In this document: one piece after another, positions 32,112 through 41,522 of the stretch
Layout: each line of letters opens with the position of its first letter
Position numbering within the stretch: position 1 is the stretch's first letter
Assembly: GCA_031835245.1 (NCBI GenBank)
Contig: JAVKOQ010000023.1
Span: 240,001-304,000, forward strand
Direction: 5' to 3'
DNA: 64,000 nt
Source: Balamuthia mandrillaris
Lineage: Eukaryota > Discosea > Longamoebia > Balamuthiidae
Made by a program: the position numbers and the translations under genes
The notes under the pieces: generated by a model
Database searches by the model: none
What the model was told of the DNA's origin: nothing
The model's input: only the letters and a program-made list of their open reading frames with translations

Positions 32112-34912
32112 CTCCTCAACTCATTTGTTATTCACAAAAAAATACACGCATGCACAACAATACTCAGACGAATGTTAAACTTTCTGAAGCTTTGGGCCTC
32201 CTCCTATCCGGAAGACTTCAGCTCCAAGCACCACAGCGCCCTGCTGGCCATAATCTCCAAAGAGAACGCCGCCAACGTAGTCAACGAGTTCAAGCTCCTC
32301 TTCCTCAAGAAGAACCGCTCCAAGCTCTCCCTCAACACCTTCAAGAACTTGGCCAACTTTAAAATGGCAACCAAAGGCCTTAGCACCATCGGCGGAAGCA
32401 ATAGTGGAGCAAGTCACAACAATCCATTGCTCCACTTGAGTAAAGATGGAGCTTCGAATTTGAAGAAGAGTTCGACTTGTCCGAATCTCGCTGTCTCCAT
32501 TTCTGCAGCAACGGCAGCAGCGGCAGCTTCTTCTTCGTCTTCCTCTTCTCCTGCTACTTCTCCGCTCGCTTCTCCTTCATCATCCCCTGCTTCCCCCTCT
32601 TCGTCGTTGAGTGTGGAAAGCAAAAATGGCGAGAGTAAGAATACGTTGAGAAGCGTTTCGAGTGCTGACGCTTTGGGCGGAGGAGAAAGCCTACTGGAAG
32701 ACGTTGCAAGTAACAAAAAAGTGAAGAAAGGATCCAAGAAGAGGTTTTCGCGACGAATGAGGTTTCTTTCTTTCACTTTTCTATTCCTCTCTTCATCTCT
32801 TCTCTCCATTCTCTCATTCTTTTTCCTCTTTATCTCACACTATATGTTTTGTGCAGGAAAAACTTGAGCAGCTTTTCCGACTTAACAATAGCACGCGAGC
32901 TAACATGGATAGAGTCCGAGATCTTCAACTCCATCTCCAGACGCGAGTTCCTGGATCAAGGCTGGCAAAAGCTCAACAAGACCGCGGTCTCTCCGAACAT
33001 CACAAAGCTCATCACTCGCTTCAACGAGGTCGGCTTTTGGGTGGCCACCGAAATACTGACCAAGGAGGAGAAATACAAAGTGAAGTACATCAAGCGGTTC
33101 ATAAAGATCGGGCAGGCATGTCTCCACTTGGCTAACTTTAATACTATGATGGAAATCCTTTCTGGCCTCTCTACTTCGGCTGTTCAACGACTGAAAGTTA
33201 GTCTTTCTCTGCCTTTCTCTGTCTCTCTCTGTCTCTCTCTGTCTCTCCGTCTGTCTCTGTCTTTCTCTTTCTCTTCTCTTCTCTATTCGATTAACTCTTT
33301 TGTATATTCCCGTTTATCTCATTTCTGTTTTCTTTTTGTATGATCTTGTGTTCTGGTTCTCTTTGCTCCTTGCTCTCACTCTCCCCTACTCTCTGTGTTT
33401 CTCTTCTCCTTCGTCTCTCTCGCTTTGCTTTTTCTCTCTTTCAAACCTCATAAATGTCTGTCTGTCTGTTTATTTACCTTTGATGAAAAGACCACATGGC
33501 AAGCCATTCCAGCGCGATACATGACGATGTTCAACGAGATGCAATCGGTGATGAACCCGCTGCAAAACTTTGCCACCTACCGAGAGGCCCTCGACAAGCG
33601 ACGACGCAGCGGAGATCCGACGTTGCCGTACATGGGCCTCATCCTGCGCGATCTCACTTTCTACTCTGAAAATCCAATGTATCTTAGCGATGGCACCATC
33701 AATGCCGCTCTCCTGTTAGACTATTGGCACCAAATCAAGAAAGTACGGCAGTATCAGTCCAACCATTACAGCTTTCAACGGTTCGCTTCCTCTCTTTCGT
33801 GCTTTTTGTCTTTCTCTCAAGAAAGCAAAACTAAAAAACGCTTTTAAACGAATGCAGCGATCATGCAGCATATGAATATTTGAAGTCTTTGGCGTTTATG
33901 GACAACGAAGATGTGCTCTATGCGTTGTCGCTGTCCAGTCAACCCAGTCCACGCAGAGGCCAGGACCCTTTTCCTCTTCTCACCAAAGAACGATCCAACA
34001 CCCTTCCTGCTCAACCAAAGGTACCATTCATTCCTTCTGTTTCTCTGTTCGCTTTTCTCTTTTAGCTTCTGTCCTGCCCCCTCTGCTCCTCTCCTCTTTT
34101 GATTCTCTCCTCTTGGCTTACTCTTATAACAACTTGATAGGATTTGCCTTCGTTGAACTTGCGAGAGTACAATTCGATGGACGCGGAGGCGCTCTCCACG
34201 GAAACCGAAACAACCGAAACCGGAACAGAAACCAACACCGAGACCAATACGGAGACCGCCAACATGAGCGACAGCGACACAGAAGACGAGGATCTGGACT
34301 CTGTTGCTTCTTCTGGCGTTACTCGCCGAAGAAGCGCCTCTGCAAGCGCCATTACCGTAAATATTCTTCTCTCTGCTTCTCTGCTCTTCTCTGCTTCTCT
34401 TTATGGTTAAGGAGCGCTTTTCTTCCTTTGTTTCTTATTTGCTATAACGACAATACCAAAAGCAGAATCCGATAAACATGGAAGCGGTAAACGCAAAGCT
34501 GAGCGCTGATGGGAAAAAGTTTCTGCAGAAGAAACAACAACAAGAAGAGAAAAAGCGGAAAAAGAAAAAGAAGACCAAGTCCTCCAGCTCCCTGGAGAGC
34601 AATAACGAAGCAGAGGAAGAAGAAGCGGATTGTATAGTCACGAAAGATGTTCTCGACAGGCACATGAAAAAGTTCAACGAGCTGAGCGACGCGGTGCTTC
34701 GGCCGAAGCAAACACCGCAGGAGAAAGAAAAGGAAGAAAACGAGGAAACGGAGAGAAAAGAAAGCGAGGAAGAAGAAGAAGAGGAGGAGACAACCACGAC
34801 CACCACGACCACAAAAGAAGAAGAAGAGGAAGAGGAGGAGGACGAGGAAGGAGGAGAAACCACTTTTGACGAAGACACGGAGCCACTCCAAGAAGAACAA
34901 GAAGATCATTAA
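31408..34912 (+). CDS. Ras guanine-nucleotide exchange factor (RasGEF_N plus CDC25 domain)
   Basis: About ten exons. The N-terminal exons (from MEETTTNQSVASAT) give a RasGEF_N-like module: EAIEAFLLSYMSYIPEGQSL, then LKLWASSYPEDFSS near 32.2 kb. A Ser-rich linker follows (32.4-32.7 kb). The catalytic CDC25 domain runs from about 32.86 to 33.9 kb. Its segments are LTIARELTWIESEIFNSISR; REFLDQGWQKLN; NITKLITRFNEVGFWVATEI; KYIKRFIKIGQACLHLANFN; TMMEILSGLSTSAVQRLK; PYMGLILRDLTFYSENPMYL; and LDYWHQIKKVRQYQ. These match the conserved blocks of Ras exchange factors. The tail (34.1-34.9 kb) is very acidic and Lys-rich. The protein should load GTP on a Ras- or Rap-like GTPase. Amoebozoans are known for many such genes. 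Confidence 0.9.
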
Positions 34913-34968
34913 CAAACATATAAAACTGTTATTTTTTTTGAACTTTAAATCTTTTTCTTTTTTTTCTA

Positions 34969-35859
34969 TTATTTCTTACACTTTACAATCCAAAGAATAA
35001 TAGAGATGGCGATGAGCACGACGGCGATGGAGGGGACGATCACCACGATGAGGAAGAGGTCCAGCGGCAGCTTCCCCACGACCGGGTCGTTGTCCACGTC
35101 GCCCGTCCAGGGCGTCGGGTCCACGTCGCGCTCGTCCAGGCCCTCGTTGACGAGGAGGCCGCAGATGACCGCCCCCAGGAAGAAGATGAGGGAGATGAAG
35201 AACCAGATGACGCCCCAGCAGCGCGGCGTGCAGGGCGTCATCTGGGCGCACTGCGAGGCGTCGCTCTCGTTGACCCTCCGGCGGATGGTGTCGTCATAGA
35301 TGTCAAACGTGCTGAACATGCAGCTCATCACGCCGACGAAGCTGAGGTAGAGCCGCACGCCCAAAGCCCTCTCGTCCACCCCCGTGAAGCAGAGCGCCAG
35401 CAGGCCCAGGAGGATGCAGAGGAAGATGACGCTCACCGTCAGGGCCACCAGGTTCTTCTTGGCCCACCACATGCTGATCAGCACGGCCAGGATCAGGAAG
35501 AGCGAGGCCCACACGCTCAGCACCCTGGAGAAGGAGAGGATGATCATGATGGCGCCCCACACGGCCGACCCCAGGTAGCCCGCCGGCAGGGTGATGCTCC
35601 GTCGGCCGCCTTCCATGTGGGTCACGCCGCCCTCGTCGAGGTTGACCTCTATGCCCTTGATCTTGGCGCAGGTCAGCACGCCGGCCAGCGCGTGGCTGAG
35701 CTCGTGGAGGAGCACCGTGAAGAGCTTCCAGGGGAAGAGGAAGGGGCTGTTCCAGAGGAGCAGGATGATGACGAAGAACGAGCCCGTCATCCCGAGGAAG
35801 ATCCATTGCTCGGCGGTGAGCTCCCCTGAAACGATGCCATCCAACAAAACGGCTGTCAT
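34969..35859 (-). CDS. Peptidase M50B-like membrane protein
   Basis: An intronless frame of 296 residues. A hydrophobic first segment (FLGMTGSFFVIILLLWNS) precedes the zinc motif HELSHA (HExxH, in LFTVLLHELSHALAGVLTC). Next come KGIEVNLDEGGVTHMEGGRR, then GYLGSAVWGAIMIILSF and further hydrophobic segments, including two at the C-terminus. The HExxH inside a membrane region followed by GYLGSxxxG is the pattern of the M50B-like family, which is known in plants, fungi and bacteria. Proteolysis is inferred; many members are uncharacterised. The gene is far more GC-rich than its neighbours, with nearly all third positions G or C, and has no introns although most nearby genes have several. A (CT)n run lies just upstream of the start. 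Confidence 0.8.
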   Translation of the reverse strand: MTAVLLDGIVSGELTAEQWIFLGMTGSFFVIILLLWNSPFLFPWKLFTVLLHELSHALAGVLTCAKIKGIEVNLDEGGVTHMEGGRRSITLPAGYLGSAVWGAIMIILSFSRVLSVWASLFLILAVLISMWWAKKNLVALTVSVIFLCILLGLLALCFTGVDERALGVRLYLSFVGVMSCMFSTFDIYDDTIRRRVNESDASQCAQMTPCTPRCWGVIWFFISLIFFLGAVICGLLVNEGLDERDVDPTPWTGDVDNDPVVGKLPLDLFLIVVIVPSIAVVLIAISIILWIVKCKK

Positions 35860-35871
35860 TCTTTTCTCTTC

Positions 35872-35877
<6 letters not shown>

Positions 35878-35912
<35 letters not shown>
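35878..35912. repeat. (CT)n microsatellite at the 5' side of the M50B-like gene
   Basis: A CT run within 60 bases upstream of the minus-strand start codon, so it reads as GA on the sense strand. Confidence 0.95.
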
Positions 35913-35918
<6 letters not shown>

Positions 35919-36079
35919 CTTGGCTCTTCTGTTATCCCCAAAAGAAAGAGAGAAGAAAGAAGAAAGAAGATGTAATAATGTATAATGGATGAATAACTCT
36001 TTATATTAATGAAGCGAATCGCGTTTCAACTTTTGTTACGCTCCTTAGGCGAACGGAACGGAAACAACCCACCTGAGAA

Positions 36080-36790
36080 CCAAAAGCAAGCAACCAAGAA
36101 AGAAGCGTGGACGGGACGGGGCAGAGAAGAAAGAGGAAGAGGAGGAAAGCAAAGCCTGGCCCTCCCTTCTCCCATCCTGGGCACGCGCTGAGCTGCTTGG
36201 ACGCGTGGAGTGGCAGCTTCATCGTAAACGGATTGGAAGGGGTTGCTGATTGTTCAGCCAAACTGGGAGAAGCCCCACTCTCTCGATGAGAGCCACTCTC
36301 CAACGAAAAAAGGTGCTTGGACCACCGTTCACCGTCAATAGGTCTGTGGGTGGGCAAAAGCTTGTACCTCAGCAGTTGCGCGGCTGCCTGCCTGTTCCTC
36401 ACTGATGGTGCTCGCTTGGGTTTCACTCTTTTCTTCTTGTAGTAGGTGAGAGGGTGAGCTGGGCAAACCCGGAGGGCAAGGATGAAAGCTTGTTGTCAGA
36501 GGGGGGTGCTGCCGGAAGAAGTGAAGGCGAGACTGCAAAGATTGCAGAGAAGATGTGATGTTTGTGCACAGTTGTTTTTGGAGGCAGAGGCAGCAGCAGG
36601 AGGAGGGAGAGGAAGCAGCAGGAGGAGAAGAAGAAGGGCAAGCAAGGGAAGCGGTGAGGAGGCATTGGGACGAGGGAAGCAGGGTGTGGTGGGAGTTGTG
36701 GTGCTGCAGCCAGAGCTGCTTCCACCGGCCCCTCCCTGCTGCACGTTCCCTTGCACCCAAGTAGTTCCTTGTTGTTGTGTTGGGGAAAAT
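36080..36790. pseudogene. Scrambled remnant of an LRR-family gene
   Basis: Three pieces match the intact LRR genes downstream. A piece at about 36110-36200 resembles the 5' coding end (Glu/Lys-rich then ALPSPIL). A piece at about 36330-36500 matches on the minus strand: KPKRAPSVRNRQAAAQLLR corresponds to the region after the LRRs, and sequence near 36440-36490 matches one LRR unit in reverse orientation. A piece at about 36505-36780 matches the plus-strand C-terminal end (ARLQRLQRRCDVCAQLFLEA and the final Cys-rich block). The LRR array itself is almost gone. The mixed orientation shows deletion plus inversion of a third family member rather than simple truncation. Confidence 0.6.
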
Positions 36791-36984
36791 TAAAAAAAAA
36801 AAGAAAAGCAAAAGGAGGAATAAAAAGAAAACAGAGGAAAAGGCAAACAACCATCAGCTTCTTGCTCCCGTCGTTGTCTCAAGCTGCTCACTGAGCAGGC
36901 AACCGACGATCCTCGGAGGACAGAGCGTGTAGCAGGGCAGTCATTATTGGCGGCGCAAGAAAGAGGTTTTAAAAGTAACAAAAA

Positions 36985-38871
36985 ATGGAAGCAGCGGCAG
37001 AGAAGAAAGAGGAAGGGGAGGAAAGCCAAGCCCTTCCCCCCCTTCTCCAACGCTTTGCGCACTCCACTGCCTGCGACCTCTCCAACAACAAGTTGAGCGC
37101 CTTGCCGAGGGAGTTTGGCCAGCTCACCTCGCTCACCCGCTGCAACCTCTCCGACAACAAGCTGAGGTCCTTGCCCAAGGAGTTTGGCCTGCTCACCGCT
37201 CTCACCTCCTGTGACCTTGACAAAAACAAGCTGACCACCTTGCCGAAGGAGCTTGCCCAGCTCCGCGCGCTTACCCACCTCGACTTCACCTACAACAAAC
37301 TTTCCTGTTTGCCGAGGGAGTTTGGTGAGCTCACCGCTCTCACCTGCTGTGACCTCTCCTGCAACAGGCTGAGCTCCTTGCCGCAGGAGTTTGGCCAGCT
37401 CTCCGCTCTCACCTCCTGCAACCTCTCCCACAACCAGCTGAGCTCCTTGCCAAGGGAATTTGGCCTGCTCTCCACTCTCACTAAGTGCTATCTCCAAGCC
37501 AACCAGCTGAGCTCCTTGCCGAGGGAGTTTGGCCAGCTCTCCGCTCTCACCTGCTGCAGTCTCTCCTGCAACTATCTGAGCTCCTTGCCGAGGGAGGTTG
37601 GCCAGCTCTCCTCTCTCACCCGCTGCGACCTGTCCTTCAACAAGCTTACGTCCTTGCCGAGGGAGCTTGGCCTGCTCACCTCTCTCACCTCCTGCTACCT
37701 TCACCACAACCAGCTGAGCTGCTTGCCGAGGGAGTTTGGCCAGCTCACTGCTCTCACTCGCTGCAACCTCTCCAAAAACCAGCTGAGCGCCATGCTGAGA
37801 GAGTTTGGTCAACTCACTGCTCTCACTGAGTGCGACCTCTCCCACAACAAGCTTTCATCCTTGCCCTCCGAGTTTGGCCAGCTCACCGCTCTCACTCGAT
37901 ACAAGCTCTCCGACAACAAGCTGAGCTGCTTGCCCAAGGAGTTTGGCCTGCTCACCGCTCTCACCCACTGCGACCTCTCCTACAACCTACTGACCGCCTT
38001 GCCGAGGGAGTTTGGCCTGCTCACCGCTCTCACTAGCTGTGACCTCTCCTGGAATAAGCTGAGGTGCTTGCCGAGGGAGTTTGGCCAGCTCACCGCTCTC
38101 ACCTCCTGCTACCTTCACCACAACCAGCTGAGCTGCTTGCCGAGGGAGTTTGGCCAGCTCTCCACCCTCAACTATTGCAGGTTGAGTGGCAACCCCTTGG
38201 CAGCACTGCCTTGTTCCATGGTTTGGCTTCTTCCCTCCTTGAAAACGTTCTTCCTTCAACCCTTTCAACGGCAAGAAGCACTTCTCCAACAAACAGAAGA
38301 ACGTGAAAAGGAAGAGCAAGAGGAGGAGAAGGAGAAGGGAAAAAAGGAAAGAGAGAAACCCAAGCAAGCACCAGCCACAAGGAACAAGCAGACAGCTGTG
38401 AAAAGCTTGTGGCACTTGAGCGGAGAGGCGGTGCTGAGGAACCAGCTTTTGCCACCTGGCTTGTTGACCGCTGTTCGAGACCCGCCGCCCTTCTCTTGGC
38501 TTTCTTCTTCTCCTCTGAAGGTGGAGAGGACCACAAATCAGCAGCAGCAAGGAACCAAAGAAGAAAGGCAAGAAGGAGAAGAAGGGAGCGAGGAGGTGGG
38601 CAGAGGGGGGGTGCTGCCGGAAGAAGTGAAGGAGAGACTGCAAAGATTGCAGAGAAGATGTGATGTTTGTGCACAGTTGTTTTTGGAGGCAGAGGCAGAG
38701 GCAGAGAAGGAGGGAGAGGAAGCAGCAGGAGGAGAAGAAGAAGGGCAAGCAAGGGAAGTGGTGAGGAGGCATTGGGACGAGGAAAGCGGGGTGTGGTGGG
38801 AGTTGTTGTGTTGCAGCCAGAGCTGCTTCCACCGGCCCCTCCCTGCTGCACGTTCCCTTGCACCCAAGTAG
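36985..38871 (+). CDS. Leucine-rich repeat protein with Cys-rich tail (628 aa, 16 repeats)
   Basis: A single exon from MEAAAEKKEEGEESQ. Residues about 38-400 hold 16 consecutive 23-residue LRRs of consensus SxLPREFGQLTALTxCDLSxNKL, followed by a capping unit (ALPCSMVWLLPSLKTF). After that come a Glu/Lys/Gln linker and a conserved block (KQAPATRNKQTAVKSLWHLS, VRDPPPFSWLSSSPL). A C-terminal helical and Cys-rich part follows (VKERLQRLQRRCDVCAQLFL, then WWELLCCSQSCFHRPL). CxxC and CCxxxC in the tail may bind zinc, as in some LRRC proteins. The LRR type resembles SHOC2/Ras-suppressor-like cytosolic LRRs. There is no signal peptide or membrane segment. A protein-binding scaffold is the likely role; partners are unknown. 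Repeats are very alike at the DNA level, so copy number may vary. Confidence 0.85.
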   Translation: MEAAAEKKEEGEESQALPPLLQRFAHSTACDLSNNKLSALPREFGQLTSLTRCNLSDNKLRSLPKEFGLLTALTSCDLDKNKLTTLPKELAQLRALTHLDFTYNKLSCLPREFGELTALTCCDLSCNRLSSLPQEFGQLSALTSCNLSHNQLSSLPREFGLLSTLTKCYLQANQLSSLPREFGQLSALTCCSLSCNYLSSLPREVGQLSSLTRCDLSFNKLTSLPRELGLLTSLTSCYLHHNQLSCLPREFGQLTALTRCNLSKNQLSAMLREFGQLTALTECDLSHNKLSSLPSEFGQLTALTRYKLSDNKLSCLPKEFGLLTALTHCDLSYNLLTALPREFGLLTALTSCDLSWNKLRCLPREFGQLTALTSCYLHHNQLSCLPREFGQLSTLNYCRLSGNPLAALPCSMVWLLPSLKTFFLQPFQRQEALLQQTEEREKEEQEEEKEKGKKEREKPKQAPATRNKQTAVKSLWHLSGEAVLRNQLLPPGLLTAVRDPPPFSWLSSSPLKVERTTNQQQQGTKEERQEGEEGSEEVGRGGVLPEEVKERLQRLQRRCDVCAQLFLEAEAEAEKEGEEAAGGEEEGQAREVVRRHWDEESGVWWELLCCSQSCFHRPLPAARSLAPK

Positions 38872-38994
38872 TTTCTTCTTCTTTTGTTTTTCTTTTTCTA
38901 TCTTTCATTTCTCAACAAATAAAGAAGACAAAAACAACCATTGCTGCCATCTCTGGCAAACGCCTCCGCCACCACTTTTTCTTCTTAAAATAGT

Positions 38995-39190
38995 AGGACA
39001 TGCAAAGGGCAATCCAGAACGCTGAAGATGCAGTCTTCCATGAACGAATAAAACACATGTGAATCCTCCACCGGACGACCCAGAAGGAAGAAGTTTCAAC
39101 TAGCATCCGTCTCCACTCATGACAACATTGCACTGACCAAGTCATGCTCTGGCACATAGCTACAGAAGCTCACGCAATCCTTCCAAGTGG
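38995..39190 (+). mobile_element. Fossil of a Ty1/copia-type LTR retrotransposon (RNase H end only)
   Basis: A short stretch whose translation resembles the end of the copia-type RNase H region (the part around a 'VFHxRxKHI' block and the segment after it). It is broken, carries several disabling changes, and lacks any recognisable integrase, reverse transcriptase or LTR in the window. It lies between the two LRR paralogues. Old, judging from its short length and decay. The assignment rests on one recognisable block and is tentative. Confidence 0.4.
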
Positions 39191-39526
39191 AGTTGGATCA
39201 ACTGTTCCTCCTTCCACCTCTAGACATCCACGATGGCTTCAACAGGCGGAGGCACAACTCTCACCTCAGCTATGACCCCCCAACCGCTTGACTACTGGAC
39301 TGCTATCGCTCCGCACTGCACAGCACACTTTGCCTTCTCCCCTCATGAGAAGGCTCTGTTTGGCATGAAATCATCTATCGAGCAAGCGCACAACAACATT
39401 CTCCTTAGAAAATCTGCTGTGATACAAACAAGCTTTAAATACTACCAAACTCTCCCACCGTACTTCACTGTGCTCCCTGTTTCCACAGCGTGAACAAAGG
39501 AGAAGGCTATATATATAAAAAAAAAA
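39191..39526 (+). other. Region between the copia-type fossil and the second LRR gene
   Basis: Holds an 86-codon open frame at 39233-39493 (MASTGGGTTLTSAMTPQPLD) with no recognised family. It may belong to the adjacent element or be chance. A TATA-rich stretch (39508-39520) lies just before the LRR start codon. Confidence 0.25.
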
Positions 39527-41488
39527 ATGGAGGCAGCAGCAGCAGCGAGGAAAGAGGAGGGGGAGGACCGCACAGCCCTTCCTCCCCTTCTCCAAAGCTT
39601 TGCACACTCCACCCACTGCGACCTCTCCCGCAACGAGCTGACCGCCTTGCCGAGGGAGTTTGGTCGGCTCACCTCTCTCACTCACTGCAACCTCTCCCGC
39701 AACCAGCTGAGCTGCTTGCCGAGGGAGTTTGGCCAGCTCAGCTCTCTCACCCACTGCGACCTCTCCCACAACCAGCTGAGCGCCTTGCCGAGGGAGTTTG
39801 GCCAGCTAGCCTCTCTCACCCACTGCAGCCTCTCCTGCAACCAGCTGAGCTGCTTGCCGAGGGAGTTTGGCCTTCTCACCGCTCTCACTCACTGCGACCT
39901 CCACAATAGCCAGCTGAGCTGCTTGCCGAGGGAGTTTGGCCAGCTCACCTCTCTCACCCGCTGCGACCTCTCCTACGTTAAGCTGAGGTCCTTGCCCTCC
40001 GAGTTTGGCCTGCTCATCGCTCTCACTGACTGCAACCTCTCCTTCAACAAGCTGAGCTGCTTGCCGAGGGAGTTTGGCCAGCTCAGCTCTCTCACCCACT
40101 GCGACCTCTCAAGCTATTACCTGAGCTCCTTGCCAAAGGAGTTTGGTGAGCTCACCGCTCTCACTGACTGCAAGCTCTCCTTCAACAAGCTGACCGCCTT
40201 GCCGAGGGAGTTTGGCCAGCTCTCCGCTCTCACTCGCTGCGGCCTCTCCTGCAACCAGCTGAGCTGCTTGCCGAGGGAGTTTGGCCAGCTCTCCGCTCTC
40301 ACCCGCTGCGGCCTCTCCAGGAACCAGCTGAGCTGTTTGCCGAGGGAGTTTGGCCAGCTCTCCGCTCTCACCTTCTGCGACCTCTTCCACAACCAGCTGA
40401 GCTCCTTGCCGCAGGAGTTTGGCCAGCTCCGCGCTCTCACCCACTGCGACCTCTCCCACAACAAGCTGAGCTGCTTGCCAAAGGAGTTTGGACAGCTCAC
40501 CGCTCTCACTGAGTGCGACTTCTCCTTAAACAAGCTGGGCTGCTTGCCAAGGGAGTTTGGACAGCTCACCGCCCTCACTAGCTGCGACCTCTCCGACAAC
40601 AAGCTTTCATCCTTGCCCTCCGGGTTTGGCCAGCTCACCGCTCTCACTGACTGCAACCTCTCCTTCAATAAGCTCAGCTCCTTGTCGAGGGAGTTTGGCC
40701 AGCTCTCCGCTCTCACCCGCTGCGACCTCTGCAACAACCAACTGAGCTGCTTGCCGAGGGAGTTTGGCCAGCTCACTGCTCTCACTGACTGCGACCTCTC
40801 CAACAACAAGCTGAGCTGCTTGCCGAGGGAGTTTGGCCAGCTGACCACCCTCAACAATTGCAGGTTGAGCGGTAACCCCTTGGCAGCACTGCCTTGTTCC
40901 ATGGTTTGGCTTCTTCCCTCCTTGAAAACGTTCTTGAAGGAGGAGAAGCAGAAGGGAAGGATGGAAAGATTGAAACCCAAGCAAGCACCAGCCACAAGGA
41001 ACAAGCAGGCAGCCGTGAAAAGCTTGTGGCACTTGAGTGGAGAGGCGGTGCTGAGGAACCAGCTTTTGCCACCTGGCTTGTTGCCCGCTGTTCGAGACCC
41101 GCCGCCCTTCTCTTGGCTTTCTTCTTCTCTTCTGAAGGTGGAGAGGACCACAAACCAGCAGCAGCAAGGAACCAAAGAAGAAAGGAAAGAAGAAGAAGGG
41201 AGAGGGGAGGTGGGGGTGGGGGTCCTGCCAGAAGAAGTGAAGGCGAGACTGCAAAGATTGCAAAGGAGATGTGATGTTTGTGCACAGTTGTTTTTGGAGA
41301 CAGAAGCAGAGGTGGAGGAGGAGGGGGAGGAAGAAGCAGCAGGAGAAGAAGAAGGGCAAGCAAGGGAAGCGGTGAGGAGGCATTGGGACAAGGGAAGAAG
41401 GGTGTGGTGGGAGTTGTTGTGTTGCAGCCAGAGCTGCTTCCACCGGCCCCTTCCACATTCCTATTTGCCTCTTCTAACAAATAAATGA
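39527..41488 (+). CDS. Leucine-rich repeat protein with Cys-rich tail, paralogue (653 aa, 18 repeats)
   Basis: A single exon, direct tandem paralogue of the gene at 36985. It starts MEAAAAARKEEGEDRTALP. There are 18 LRRs of 23 residues with the same consensus (SCLPREFGQLSALTRC...), then the same cap (ALPCSMVWLLPSLKTF). The basic linker is shorter. The same post-LRR block (AVKSLWHLSGEAVLRNQLLP) and Cys-rich tail (RCDVCAQLFLETE, WWELLCCSQSCFHRPLP) follow. The tails of the two genes are nearly identical while the LRR arrays differ in number and order, as expected from unequal exchange within the array. The final residues after FHRPLP differ (HSYLPLLTNK), marking the end of homology. Function as for the first copy. 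Confidence 0.85.
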   Translation: MEAAAAARKEEGEDRTALPPLLQSFAHSTHCDLSRNELTALPREFGRLTSLTHCNLSRNQLSCLPREFGQLSSLTHCDLSHNQLSALPREFGQLASLTHCSLSCNQLSCLPREFGLLTALTHCDLHNSQLSCLPREFGQLTSLTRCDLSYVKLRSLPSEFGLLIALTDCNLSFNKLSCLPREFGQLSSLTHCDLSSYYLSSLPKEFGELTALTDCKLSFNKLTALPREFGQLSALTRCGLSCNQLSCLPREFGQLSALTRCGLSRNQLSCLPREFGQLSALTFCDLFHNQLSSLPQEFGQLRALTHCDLSHNKLSCLPKEFGQLTALTECDFSLNKLGCLPREFGQLTALTSCDLSDNKLSSLPSGFGQLTALTDCNLSFNKLSSLSREFGQLSALTRCDLCNNQLSCLPREFGQLTALTDCDLSNNKLSCLPREFGQLTTLNNCRLSGNPLAALPCSMVWLLPSLKTFLKEEKQKGRMERLKPKQAPATRNKQAAVKSLWHLSGEAVLRNQLLPPGLLPAVRDPPPFSWLSSSLLKVERTTNQQQQGTKEERKEEEGRGEVGVGVLPEEVKARLQRLQRRCDVCAQLFLETEAEVEEEGEEEAAGEEEGQAREAVRRHWDKGRRVWWELLCCSQSCFHRPLPHSYLPLLTNK

Positions 41489-41522
41489 CAGAAATAATAA
41501 CCAGAAAGAAAGAAAGAAACGT

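Noticed and set aside
35006-35992. Plus-strand and alternate minus-strand frames over the M50B-like gene
   Set aside because: High GC suppresses stops in all frames; only the frame with HELSHA and membrane segments makes sense.
36790-37845. Minus-strand GEVAxSESGELAKLPRQ repeat proteins over the LRR genes
   Set aside because: Antisense shadows of LRR codons; the sense frame has the LRR consensus and conserved tails.
39233-39493. An independent 86-residue gene between the LRR paralogues
   Set aside because: No family, no compositional support, and it abuts a transposon fossil; left as uncertain.
36985-41488. CRISPR-like direct repeats
   Set aside because: Regular 69-bp units are leucine-rich repeat codons in an open frame, with no spacers of unique sequence.
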